Assembly (NCBI RefSeq): GCF_024599795.1
Contig: NZ_CP102246.1
Location: forward strand, 3,782,001-3,846,000
Length of the DNA stretch: 64,000 nucleotides
Direction of reading: 5' to 3'
Origin: Enterobacter cloacae complex sp. R_G8
GTDB lineage: Bacteria; Pseudomonadota; Gammaproteobacteria; Enterobacterales; Enterobacteriaceae
Below, one piece after another: positions 19,982-28,251 of this stretch. Each line of letters opens with the position of its first letter. Position 1 is the stretch's first letter. The notes under the pieces were generated by a model. The model did not search any database, was not told the origin of the DNA, and saw only the letters and a list, made by a program, of their open reading frames with translations. A program made the translations under genes and the position numbers.

Positions 19982-20989
19982 ATGTCGTTTTCCTCTTCTT
20001 CTGCGGTGCGCGCCGTTGCCGTGCCCCTGTTATTGCTGCTGTTAATCCTTGCGATGGCACTCAGTCTGCTGGTTGGTGCGAAACCGCTGCCCGCCTCCGT
20101 AATTATTGATGCGCTCTTTGGTACCTGTCAGAGCGCCGACTGCACCATCGTGCTGGATGCCCGCCTGCCCCGTACTCTGGCCGGATTACTTGCCGGGGGT
20201 GCACTGGGCCTTGCGGGAGCCCTTATGCAAACCCTCACCCGCAACCCGCTGGCTGACCCCGGCATTCTTGGCGTGAACAGCGGTGCCAGCTTTGCCATTG
20301 TGCTTGGCGCGGCGCTGTTCGGGTTTACCTCTCCCTCAGAACAACTGGTGATGGCCTTTTGCGGCGCGCTGGCGGCCTCGCTGATTGTCGCCTTTACCGG
20401 CAGCCAGGGCGGCGGGCAGCTTAGCCAGGTACGTCTGACGCTGGCGGGCGTGGCGCTTGCCGCCGTGCTGGAAGGGTTATCTAACGGCATCGCCCTGCTT
20501 AACCCGGACGTTTACGACCAGCTCCGCTTCTGGCAAGCCGGTTCGCTGGATATCCGCACGCTGGAGACGCTTAAGGTGGTGGTCATCCCGGTGATGATAG
20601 CCGCCGCCGTGGCTCTCGGTTTAAGCCGGGCGCTGAACAGCCTGAGCCTCGGCAGCGACACCGCCACCGCGCTCGGTAACCGCGTGGCGCGAACCCAGTT
20701 GACGGGGTTAGTGGTCATCACCGTGCTGTGCGGCAGCGCGACGGCAGTGGTCGGCCCGATTGCCTTTATCGGCCTGATGATGCCGCATCTGTCGCGCTGG
20801 CTGGTGGGGGCCGATCACCGCTGGTCGCTGCCGGTGACGCTGCTGGCCACCCCGGCTCTGCTTTTGTTCGCTGATGTTGTCGGGCGTCTTCTGGTGCCCG
20901 GCGAACTGCGCGTTTCGGTGGTTAGCGCCTTTATCGGCGCGCCGGTGCTGATCTTCCTGGTACGGCGTAAGCGCGGAGGTGGCGCATGA
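19982..20989 (+). CDS. fepD: Ferric enterobactin ABC permease FepD
   Basis: The product is a FecCD-type permease of 335 residues when started at the ATG at 19982 (MSFSSSSAVRAVAVP), close to the E. coli length of 334. An in-frame ATG at 19970 would add four residues but sits next to the Fur boxes. About ten membrane helices are present. Conserved blocks include LDARLPRTLAGLLAGGALGL, LTRNPLADPGILGVNSGA and the coupling region VGPIAFIGLMMPH. It pairs with FepG. The stop overlaps the fepG start by 4 bases. Confidence 0.95.
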   Translation: MSFSSSSAVRAVAVPLLLLLLILAMALSLLVGAKPLPASVIIDALFGTCQSADCTIVLDARLPRTLAGLLAGGALGLAGALMQTLTRNPLADPGILGVNSGASFAIVLGAALFGFTSPSEQLVMAFCGALAASLIVAFTGSQGGGQLSQVRLTLAGVALAAVLEGLSNGIALLNPDVYDQLRFWQAGSLDIRTLETLKVVVIPVMIAAAVALGLSRALNSLSLGSDTATALGNRVARTQLTGLVVITVLCGSATAVVGPIAFIGLMMPHLSRWLVGADHRWSLPVTLLATPALLLFADVVGRLLVPGELRVSVVSAFIGAPVLIFLVRRKRGGGA

Positions 20990-21978
20990 TGGCCCCCTCT
21001 CGTCGTTTGATCATCAGCGTTTCGCTGCTGGTTATCGCCATTCTGATACTGGCGATCGCAAGCCTGTGCAGCGGCGCGGTGACGCTCGATCTCGCCCAGG
21101 TGTTTAACGCCCTCACCGGCAGCGCCCCGCGCGCTGTCACGATGGTGGTGACGGAGTGGCGACTGCCGCGCGTGGCAATGGCGATGCTGGTGGGTGCCGC
21201 GCTCGGCGTCAGCGGCGCGATTTTCCAGTCGCTGATGCGCAATCCGCTCGGCAGCCCGGATGTAATGGGTCTCAACACCGGCGCCTGGAGCGGCGTGCTG
21301 GTGGCGATGGTGCTGTTTGGTCAGCATCTGACGGCCATCACCGTGACGGCGATGACCGGCGGGATACTGACCGCGCTGGTGATCTGGCTGCTCGCCTGGC
21401 GCAACGGTATCGACACCTTTCGCCTGATCATTATCGGTATCGGCGTACGAGCCATGCTGATGGCGTTCAATACCTGGCTGCTGCTGCAGGCTTCGCTGGA
21501 AACGGCGCTGTCGGCCGGGCTGTGGTATGCCGGCTCGCTCAACGGCCTGACCTGGGGCAAAGTCTGGCCCGCCGCGCCATTGATTCTGCTGATGTTTATC
21601 GCCGCGCTGCTGCTGGTGCGCCGGATGCGGCTGCTGGAGATGGGTGACGACAGCGCCTGTGCGCTTGGGGTCGGCGTTGAGCGTTCGCGTCTGATGCTGA
21701 TGCTGGTCGCCGTGTTGCTCACCGCGGCCTCCACCGCGATTGCCGGGCCGATCTCCTTTATCGCCCTGGTGGCGCCGCATATCGCGCGGCGCGTGAGCGG
21801 CACCGCCCGCTGGGGCTTAACCCAGGCGGCGCTGTGCGGCTCAATGTTACTGCTGGCCGCCGATCTCTGCGCCCAGCGGCTGTTTATGCCTTATCAACTT
21901 CCGGTGGGCGTTGTCACCGTCAGCCTTGGCGGGATTTACCTCATCGTCTTGCTCGTTCAGGAGTCACGCAAGAAATGA
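20986..21978 (+). CDS. fepG: Ferric enterobactin ABC permease FepG
   Basis: The 330-residue FecCD-type permease is highly similar to E. coli FepG. It carries the paired-permease landmarks WRLPRVAMAMLVGAALGVSG, LMRNPLGSPDVMGLNTGAWS and AGPISFIALVAPHIARR, and about ten membrane helices. It forms the channel with FepD. The ATG overlaps the fepD stop and its own stop overlaps the fepC start, so all three genes are translationally coupled. Confidence 0.96.
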   Translation: MMAPSRRLIISVSLLVIAILILAIASLCSGAVTLDLAQVFNALTGSAPRAVTMVVTEWRLPRVAMAMLVGAALGVSGAIFQSLMRNPLGSPDVMGLNTGAWSGVLVAMVLFGQHLTAITVTAMTGGILTALVIWLLAWRNGIDTFRLIIIGIGVRAMLMAFNTWLLLQASLETALSAGLWYAGSLNGLTWGKVWPAAPLILLMFIAALLLVRRMRLLEMGDDSACALGVGVERSRLMLMLVAVLLTAASTAIAGPISFIALVAPHIARRVSGTARWGLTQAALCGSMLLLAADLCAQRLFMPYQLPVGVVTVSLGGIYLIVLLVQESRKK

Positions 21979-22775
21979 CCGATTCAACCACCCGCTTGCG
22001 CGGCGAAAGCCTTACTCTCGGCTACGGTAAAAAAATCATTGCCCGCGATTTAACCGTCGCCATACCTGACGGCCATTTTACGGCAATCATCGGCCCGAAC
22101 GGCTGCGGTAAGTCGACCCTGCTGCGCACCCTCAGCCGCTTGATGACACCGGTTGAAGGTCACGTCTTCCTCGACGGCGAGCAGATCCAGCGCTTTGCCA
22201 GTAAAGAGGTGGCACGACGCATCGGGCTGCTGGCGCAAAACGCCACCACACCGGGAGACATCACGGTGCAGGAGCTGGTCTCACGCGGACGCTATCCGCA
22301 TCAGCCGCTGTTTACCCGCTGGCGCAAGGAAGATGAAGACGCGGTGAGCCGCGCGATGCAGGCAACGGGCATTACCGACCTTGCCCGGCAGAGCGTGGAC
22401 ACGCTTTCCGGCGGCCAGCGTCAACGGGCGTGGATCGCAATGGTGCTGGCGCAGGAGACCTCCATTATGCTGCTGGATGAGCCGACAACGTGGCTCGATA
22501 TCAGCCATCAGATTGATCTGCTTGAGTTGCTAAGCGATCTCAACCGCACGCAGGGTTACACCCTGGCGGCGGTGCTGCATGATTTGAATCAGGCCTGCCG
22601 CTATGCCACGCATTTAATTGCACTGCGCGACGGCGAAATTGTGGCGCAGGGTGCGCCGAAGGAGATTGTGACGCCGGAGCTCATCGAGCGGATCTACGGC
22701 ATGCGCTGCATGATTATTGACGACCCGGTGGCGGGCACGCCGCTGGTGGTGCCGCTTAGAAAGCGTTCGCGCTGA
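21975..22775 (+). CDS. fepC: Ferric enterobactin ABC ATPase FepC
   Basis: The start at 21975 (ATGA overlap with the fepG stop) gives 266 residues beginning MTDSTTRLRGESLTLGYG, as in E. coli FepC. The frame is open upstream to 21834 but only inside fepG. Walker A is GPNGCGKST (about 39-47), the ABC signature LSGGQRQRAWIAM, Walker B IMLLDEPTTWLD, and the switch histidine lies in AAVLHDLNQ. It energises FepDG. Confidence 0.96.
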   Translation: MTDSTTRLRGESLTLGYGKKIIARDLTVAIPDGHFTAIIGPNGCGKSTLLRTLSRLMTPVEGHVFLDGEQIQRFASKEVARRIGLLAQNATTPGDITVQELVSRGRYPHQPLFTRWRKEDEDAVSRAMQATGITDLARQSVDTLSGGQRQRAWIAMVLAQETSIMLLDEPTTWLDISHQIDLLELLSDLNRTQGYTLAAVLHDLNQACRYATHLIALRDGEIVAQGAPKEIVTPELIERIYGMRCMIIDDPVAGTPLVVPLRKRSR

Positions 22776-22824
22776 TGCCCTCACCCCGGCCCTCTCCCCG
22801 TGGGAGAGGGTTAGGGTGAGGGGA
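22776..22824. repeat. Intergenic palindrome, GGGAGAGGG family, copy 4 (long form)
   Basis: A nearly perfect long palindrome with CCCTCACCC and CCCTCTCCCC on one side and GGGAGAGGG and GGGTGAGGG on the other. It begins directly at the fepC stop and ends six bases before the entF stop. It fills the spacer between two convergent genes and is well placed to act as a bidirectional terminator or mRNA stabiliser. E. coli has fepE in this interval. Confidence 0.82.
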
Positions 22825-22829
22825 AATCA

Positions 22830-25800
22830 CTACCCCAACATCTTCTGCAACACCGGCCCAATCTTCTCAAACGCCTGCGGCGAAATGATGTCCACGTGGG
22901 CGCAATCCTGGCTGTAGACCTCCAGTTCATTCACCCACGGCGACCACGCGACCTGCGGATCCATCGTTCGCGTACGCTCGGCAACAAACAGCGTTGCTTT
23001 CCCGTCAAACCGCGAACTGTGCGCCGTGGTGAGCAGCCGCACCGCGTCGGCGTAGTTACCTTCAATGGCGTTGAATAGCGCGCTGGAGCCCTGCCCCTGC
23101 TGGGCGGCGATAAACGCCTGACGCTCGCGCTCAATTTCGGCCAGCACCGCCGGGTCGAGTCCGTTGGCCTCTTTTTCCGCCCAGTTCTGGGTTTCCGGTG
23201 GCCAGGTATCCAGCAGACCAAGGAAGGCGACGGTTTCGCCCTGTTCACGCAGACGCGCGGCAATCCCTTGCGCCAGCGTGCCGCCAAGCGAGTAGCCGAA
23301 CAGGTAATACGGCCCGTGGGGCTGCCGGGCACGTAACGTAGTCAGATGATGTTCAATCACTCCATCCAGATCCGCACACTGCTGCATCGGCCCCTCCGGG
23401 CGCGGCGACTGAATTCCGGTAATGGACCAGCGCGGGCTAAGGTAGCGCGCCAGCACGCTGAACTGCCAGGAAAAACCGGAAGCCGGATGGAAGCAGAACA
23501 GCGTCGGGCCGTCGCTTTCACGTAGCGGTAGCAAGGTTTCATAACCCAGACGCTGCGCCTGCTCGTCGCTTATCGGCGAATCCAGCAGAGCGCTCAGCCT
23601 GTTGACCGTAGAGGCGACCATTATCTGCCCCGGCGTCACCTTGCGGGCGAACGTGCGGCTGAGCTGTGCAGCCAGGCGCATCGCCAGCAGCGAGTGGCCA
23701 CCGAGGGCAAAGAAATCGGCTTCGAGGTCGTTCACCGCGCAGCCCAGCAATGACGCAAACGCCTGCGAGACGGCAATTTCGGTATCACTTTCCGGTGCGC
23801 GTCCGCTGGTTTTGCTGGTCAGCTCCGGCAGCGGCAGCGCCTTGCGATCCAGCTTGCCGTTTGCGCTTAACGGCAGCGCGCTGATTTGCAATACCACCAC
23901 CGGCACCATATGCGGCGGCAGCAGTGCCTTCAGTGAGGCAAGCAGCGCGTCGCGATCCAGCGGTAAACCGGATTCAGAAACCACGTACCCCACCAGCTGG
24001 CGGGCATCCCCGCCCGTGGCCGCCGCCTGGTTAAACACGCAGGCGTGCGCTACGGCCTGCGCTACGTCGGGCAGCGACAGCATCGCCCGGTCGATTTCAC
24101 CCAGTTCAATACGCTGACCGCGAATTTTCAGCTGGTCGTCGCTGCGGCCTAAATACTCCACCGCGCCGTTATCCAGCCAGCGGGCGACGTCACCGGTACG
24201 GTACATCCGCTCGCCCGGCGCGAACGGATCGGCAATAAAGCGGCTGGCGGTGAGATCCGGACGGCCCAGATACCCCTGCGCCAGTTGAATGCCGGTGAGA
24301 TAGAGATCGCCCGCCACGCCAAACGGTACCGGGCGCATCATCGCATCCAGGATCCGCAGCCCGGTGTTCCATACCGGGAAACCGATCGGCACGCTGTTAC
24401 CTGCCACCGCCGCCAGCTCTGGTCCAAATGCCGGATACCAGCTAACGTCCACCGCCGCTTCCGTCGGGCCGTAGAGGTTATGCAGCGGCACGCGAGTGAG
24501 TTGCTCCCATTCGCGACAGAGTTCCGTCGGCAGTGCCTCCCCGCTGCAGAACACCTGCTTCAGGCTCTGACAGCAATCGGCGTTTTCCGGCGTCAGCGAG
24601 GCGACAAACGCCGCCAGCATCGACGGCACAAAGTGGGTGGTGGTGACGCCATAGTGCGCAAAGAATTGCTGCATGGCCAGAGGATCACGGTGCGCGTCCG
24701 GCTCGGCCATCACCAGCTTCGCCCCGGCGATAAACGGCCACCAGAACTCCCAGACCGACACGTCAAAGCTGCACGGTGTTTTCTGTGCCACCACGTCACA
24801 CGCCGTCAGCGGGTAGTGATCCTGCATCCATTTCAGGCGGTTAACGATGGCAGTATGCCCGACCATTACCCCTTTCGGACGCCCTGTCGAGCCCGACGTA
24901 AAGATGATGTACGCCGTCTGCGCCGGCTTCGCCAGCCGCAGCGGTTCAGCATCCACAGCCGGTAATAGTGTGTTGTAACTAAACGTCCCGACGGACAGAT
25001 CGCTAAAACGCGGACGCTGTTCGTCGGTGGTGATAAGCAGCGACGGCTTCGCGTCCTCCAGCATCATCCGCAGACGATCGTCCGGGTAGCCGGTATCCAG
25101 CGGCAACCACGCGGCCCCCGCCTCCACAATGCCGTGCAGCGCTAACGTCAGGAATACCGAGCGCGGCAGCGCCACCGCCACGCTGTCGCCCGGTTTCACG
25201 CCGCGCTCACGCAACAGCTGCGCCAGTGCCACCACCTGCTCGCGCATCTGGCGATAGCTGAGCTCGATGTGCGCATCCGCCAGCGCGGGTGCGTCCGGGG
25301 TTTTGTTCGCCTGTTCCGCCACCAGATCCGCCAGCGTGGTGGACGGTAGCGCCAGCCCGGTGTCGTTGATGCGTGCAAGCTGCTGGTATTCCTGCTCTGA
25401 GACCGTTTCAACCTCGCCGCAGCGCAGGTCCGGGTTAGCGGCAAATTGCGTCAACATCGCATTCAGGCGCGCCACGTGACGGGCCAGCGTGGTTTCATCG
25501 TAGCGCTGTTTATTGGCGAGGATCTCAATGCTCAACCCGCCCTGCTCGTCCGGGAACAATGCCAGCTCCAGATCGTTCACCGGGCCGGTGGCCAGCGTAT
25601 GGGTGATGGCCTCCACGCCGTCGAGATCCAGCTGATAATCGAACACTTTGACGTTGAGCACCGGGCCAAACAGGGCTTGATCCCCTGCGGCACGCCCGCT
25701 GTCGCGCACGATCTGTTCGGCGTCGTAGCGCTGGTGGCGACGCATTTTTTTCAGCTGGTTTGCCAGGCGCAGCGCCAGTTCCGGCAGGCTCTCCTGCGGA

Positions 25801-26687
25801 TTGATGTTCACCGCCAGCGGCAGCACGTTGAGCACCGGGCCGGTCGCGGTCAGCGCAGCGGAACCCATGCGGCGCATAAAGATAAACCCGGCGGCGTAGT
25901 CCAGCCGTCCGGTGAGTCGCCCCAGCCACAGCGCCACCAGCGCAAGCGCCAGATCGGTGCGCTGTACCGGCCCTGCGGCCTGCGCAAGCTGGCTGAAGGC
26001 GCGGCCATCGGCGGCGATTTTCAGGCGCAGAATATCGGTGGTGGCGGCGCGCCCCGGCAGCGGTGCAGAGGAGAGAGAGACCGGAGAAGGAAGCTGTTTG
26101 CGCTGCTCAGCCCAGAAGGCGCCGTCACGCTGATACGCCTCGCTGTCGCGATAGCGCTGATACTCGTCCACCACATCGGCGAACGGTGTAAACGGGGATT
26201 CAGGCGTGGGCTCACCCTTCTTCCACGCGGCATAAATTGCGGCGATCTGGCGGGTGATCGCCGGAAAACTGAAGCCATCAACCACTAAATGGTGATAGCG
26301 CTGATACCAGTACCAGTGGCGTTCATTCACCTGAATGAGCTGGTGAAAAGCCAGCGGCTGACCGCTGTCGACACGAAGGTTTTGATTAAGGTCGGCGGCC
26401 ATCAGCGCCACGGCAGCGTCGTGGGAGTCAACGTGGATGATGGATGGCTCTGGCAGAATGATGCTTTCATCCACCCACTGCCACACCTCACCGTTATCCT
26501 CGGTGAAGCGCATGCGCAGAGTGTCGGCCTGCATCATGCCTTCGGCAATGGCTTTTGCCAGCAGCGGCGCGTCAATGTCGCCCTTCAGTTCGGTGTAGTG
26601 TGCCACGCTCCAGGCGTTCGGCAGGCTGGAAAGCTGCTCCGCCATCCAGATGCCCGGCTGGGCGGCAACAAGCGGCAGACGGTTCAT
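22830..26687 (-). CDS. entF: Enterobactin synthase component F (NRPS)
   Basis: This 1285-residue nonribosomal peptide synthetase has the order condensation, adenylation, carrier, thioesterase. The condensation motif HHLVVDG is at 132-138. Adenylation motifs include IIFTSGSTGRPKG near 590-602 and YRTGDVARW. The carrier motif FFALGGHSLLAMRL puts the phosphopantetheine serine near 994. The thioesterase has GYSLGG near 1131 and a late histidine near 1264. EntF activates serine, joins it to DHB from EntB and cyclises three units into enterobactin. The start overlaps the ybdZ stop by four bases. Length agrees with E. coli EntF (1293). Confidence 0.97.
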   Translation of the reverse strand: MNRLPLVAAQPGIWMAEQLSSLPNAWSVAHYTELKGDIDAPLLAKAIAEGMMQADTLRMRFTEDNGEVWQWVDESIILPEPSIIHVDSHDAAVALMAADLNQNLRVDSGQPLAFHQLIQVNERHWYWYQRYHHLVVDGFSFPAITRQIAAIYAAWKKGEPTPESPFTPFADVVDEYQRYRDSEAYQRDGAFWAEQRKQLPSPVSLSSAPLPGRAATTDILRLKIAADGRAFSQLAQAAGPVQRTDLALALVALWLGRLTGRLDYAAGFIFMRRMGSAALTATGPVLNVLPLAVNINPQESLPELALRLANQLKKMRRHQRYDAEQIVRDSGRAAGDQALFGPVLNVKVFDYQLDLDGVEAITHTLATGPVNDLELALFPDEQGGLSIEILANKQRYDETTLARHVARLNAMLTQFAANPDLRCGEVETVSEQEYQQLARINDTGLALPSTTLADLVAEQANKTPDAPALADAHIELSYRQMREQVVALAQLLRERGVKPGDSVAVALPRSVFLTLALHGIVEAGAAWLPLDTGYPDDRLRMMLEDAKPSLLITTDEQRPRFSDLSVGTFSYNTLLPAVDAEPLRLAKPAQTAYIIFTSGSTGRPKGVMVGHTAIVNRLKWMQDHYPLTACDVVAQKTPCSFDVSVWEFWWPFIAGAKLVMAEPDAHRDPLAMQQFFAHYGVTTTHFVPSMLAAFVASLTPENADCCQSLKQVFCSGEALPTELCREWEQLTRVPLHNLYGPTEAAVDVSWYPAFGPELAAVAGNSVPIGFPVWNTGLRILDAMMRPVPFGVAGDLYLTGIQLAQGYLGRPDLTASRFIADPFAPGERMYRTGDVARWLDNGAVEYLGRSDDQLKIRGQRIELGEIDRAMLSLPDVAQAVAHACVFNQAAATGGDARQLVGYVVSESGLPLDRDALLASLKALLPPHMVPVVVLQISALPLSANGKLDRKALPLPELTSKTSGRAPESDTEIAVSQAFASLLGCAVNDLEADFFALGGHSLLAMRLAAQLSRTFARKVTPGQIMVASTVNRLSALLDSPISDEQAQRLGYETLLPLRESDGPTLFCFHPASGFSWQFSVLARYLSPRWSITGIQSPRPEGPMQQCADLDGVIEHHLTTLRARQPHGPYYLFGYSLGGTLAQGIAARLREQGETVAFLGLLDTWPPETQNWAEKEANGLDPAVLAEIERERQAFIAAQQGQGSSALFNAIEGNYADAVRLLTTAHSSRFDGKATLFVAERTRTMDPQVAWSPWVNELEVYSQDCAHVDIISPQAFEKIGPVLQKMLG

Positions 26688-26896
26688 GCATTCTCCCCCG
26701 CATAATAAGAGGGGCTTAGCGTCTGCCAGTGTTCAGCCAGCCACTGCTGGCACGCCTCCTGGGAGCGGGGTTCACCGACCACGCGCCAGCCTGCGGGCAA
26801 TGCGCACTGCTGCGGCCACAGGCTGTACTGCCCCTGATCGTTACGCAAAATAGCAAACTGCCCCTGCGGATTATCGAAAGGATTGCTGAATTCCAT
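26684..26896 (-). CDS. ybdZ: MbtH-like protein, EntF partner
   Basis: The 70-residue protein belongs to the MbtH family, with SNPFDNPQGQFAILRND, SLWPQ and the PAGW..V...R signature. Members bind the adenylation domain of NRPSs and support its activity or solubility; YbdZ does so for EntF. It lies 10 bases after fes and overlaps entF by four bases. Confidence 0.95.
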   Translation of the reverse strand: MEFSNPFDNPQGQFAILRNDQGQYSLWPQQCALPAGWRVVGEPRSQEACQQWLAEHWQTLSPSYYAGENA

Positions 26897-26906
26897 ACAG
26901 ACTCCG

Positions 26907-28100
26907 TTAGTGAATAAGCGGCTGCCAGAGGGTCATCAGCCCCTGCGTCAGCCCACCGCGCCAGCAAAGCGCGTCGTGTCCGCCGTCAACCTGACGCCAG
27001 TAAACCTGCTGCTGTGTGTGCAGTTCGTCGTAAATAGCCTGATTCGCGCGGTAAATCAGCGGCTCGTTGCGCCCGGCCTCAAGGAGGATGCGCAGGCCGC
27101 GTGCGGTTTTCTCACCCGCTTTCAGCTGGGCGATAAGCAGCCCTTCCTGCTGCCCGCCGCGGTGCGGCCACCAGTAAGAGCCGGACTGGCTCAGCACGCA
27201 GCCAAAACGCTGCGGCCAGTTAAGTGCGGCATAAAGCGAGGAGAGGCCGCCGAAGCTCTGGCCTGCGACCACCGTACGGTCAGCGCGGTCGCTGAATGGC
27301 GTGCGTTGTTTTACAAGAGGGAGAAGCTCTTCCTGCACCGCCAGCCAGAAATCGGGGTTACAGGGCAATTCGTTATTGCGATGCGCCATATCTATCACAT
27401 CGATTAAAACGTAGACGGCAGGCGGCAGTTTGCGTCCGAGAGTCAGCGCCGTCAGCGCTGGCCAGACGGGCATGCTTTCGGCCCAGAACTGGCCGTCGAG
27501 CAGCACCGCCAGCGGGCGTTCAGGGTCGTCATTCCCGGTGGTAAAAATCCATATGCGTCGACGGTTGCCCAGACGCCTGCTGTGCCATTCGATGCAGACC
27601 GGCTGCCGGTACGGCGTATCGGGGCGATCCCAGCCGGGCTGCACCGGAGCATCGGGCATCTCCAGCGCAGAGACATCATGTCCCCTCCCGCCTCGCCAGC
27701 TCTGGGCATTAAGCGGGTCGGACATCGCCTGCGGCAGCAGCTTGCGCCAGCCTTCACGCAGCGCCATGCGGTCTGGCTGGTCGCCGTGAAACACATCGGG
27801 CGCAAAATCGTCTGTATTCTCTGAGGGGATAAAGCAGTAGCTGCCGCGCCACTGGGGACTGAACTCGCCCTGCCATTGCCAGACGTCGGTGTCCGGGATG
27901 CGTTTGAGGGATTGTGGGCGGGCATTTTTATGGTGATCGGTTACGCCGGTGATATACAGCCAGACGCGTTTCACTGCCGAGGTCTGTTGCGTTCCTGCCG
28001 GATCGCGCCACCAGAAGGTGACCCGATATTTCCCCTCTTCACGCACCCATTCCGGGCCGTTTTTCGACTGCCACCAGGCTTCACTTCCCGTTGTTAACAC
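26907..28100 (-). CDS. fes: Enterochelin esterase Fes
   Basis: The product hydrolyses ferric enterobactin in the cytoplasm to release iron. I chose the GTG at 28100 (397 residues, LTTGSEAWWQSK start region) because AGAGGGG lies just upstream and E. coli Fes begins at the matching point; another GTG at 28106 is possible. The frame is open to 28235 but that would run through the Fur region. The nucleophile elbow is VVAGQSFGGLSSLYA, with the catalytic histidine in VDGGHDALCWRGG near the end. It is first in fes-ybdZ-entF and divergent from fepA. Confidence 0.95.
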   Translation of the reverse strand: MLTTGSEAWWQSKNGPEWVREEGKYRVTFWWRDPAGTQQTSAVKRVWLYITGVTDHHKNARPQSLKRIPDTDVWQWQGEFSPQWRGSYCFIPSENTDDFAPDVFHGDQPDRMALREGWRKLLPQAMSDPLNAQSWRGGRGHDVSALEMPDAPVQPGWDRPDTPYRQPVCIEWHSRRLGNRRRIWIFTTGNDDPERPLAVLLDGQFWAESMPVWPALTALTLGRKLPPAVYVLIDVIDMAHRNNELPCNPDFWLAVQEELLPLVKQRTPFSDRADRTVVAGQSFGGLSSLYAALNWPQRFGCVLSQSGSYWWPHRGGQQEGLLIAQLKAGEKTARGLRILLEAGRNEPLIYRANQAIYDELHTQQQVYWRQVDGGHDALCWRGGLTQGLMTLWQPLIH

Positions 28101-28157
28101 CGTCACCCCTCTAACCTCATGTTTAACAGTCTTTTTTGTTTCAGGACAAATTTTATT

Positions 28158-28188
28158 GATAATATTATTGATAACTATTTGCATTTGC
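28158..28188. promoter_or_regulatory. Fur-box region, fes / fepA divergent promoter
   Basis: Overlapping Fur-like 19-mers GATAATATTATTGATAACT (28158-28176) and GATAACTATTTGCATTTGC (28170-28188) each match the consensus at about 12 of 19 positions. The second is nearly the sequence of the known E. coli fepA-fes operator, recalled from memory. Confidence 0.7.
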
Positions 28189-28251
28189 AATAGCGTAATG
28201 CCCGCGCTGTGGGAAGCGCGTTCATAAGAAACCATAAAAGCGGGACATCCA

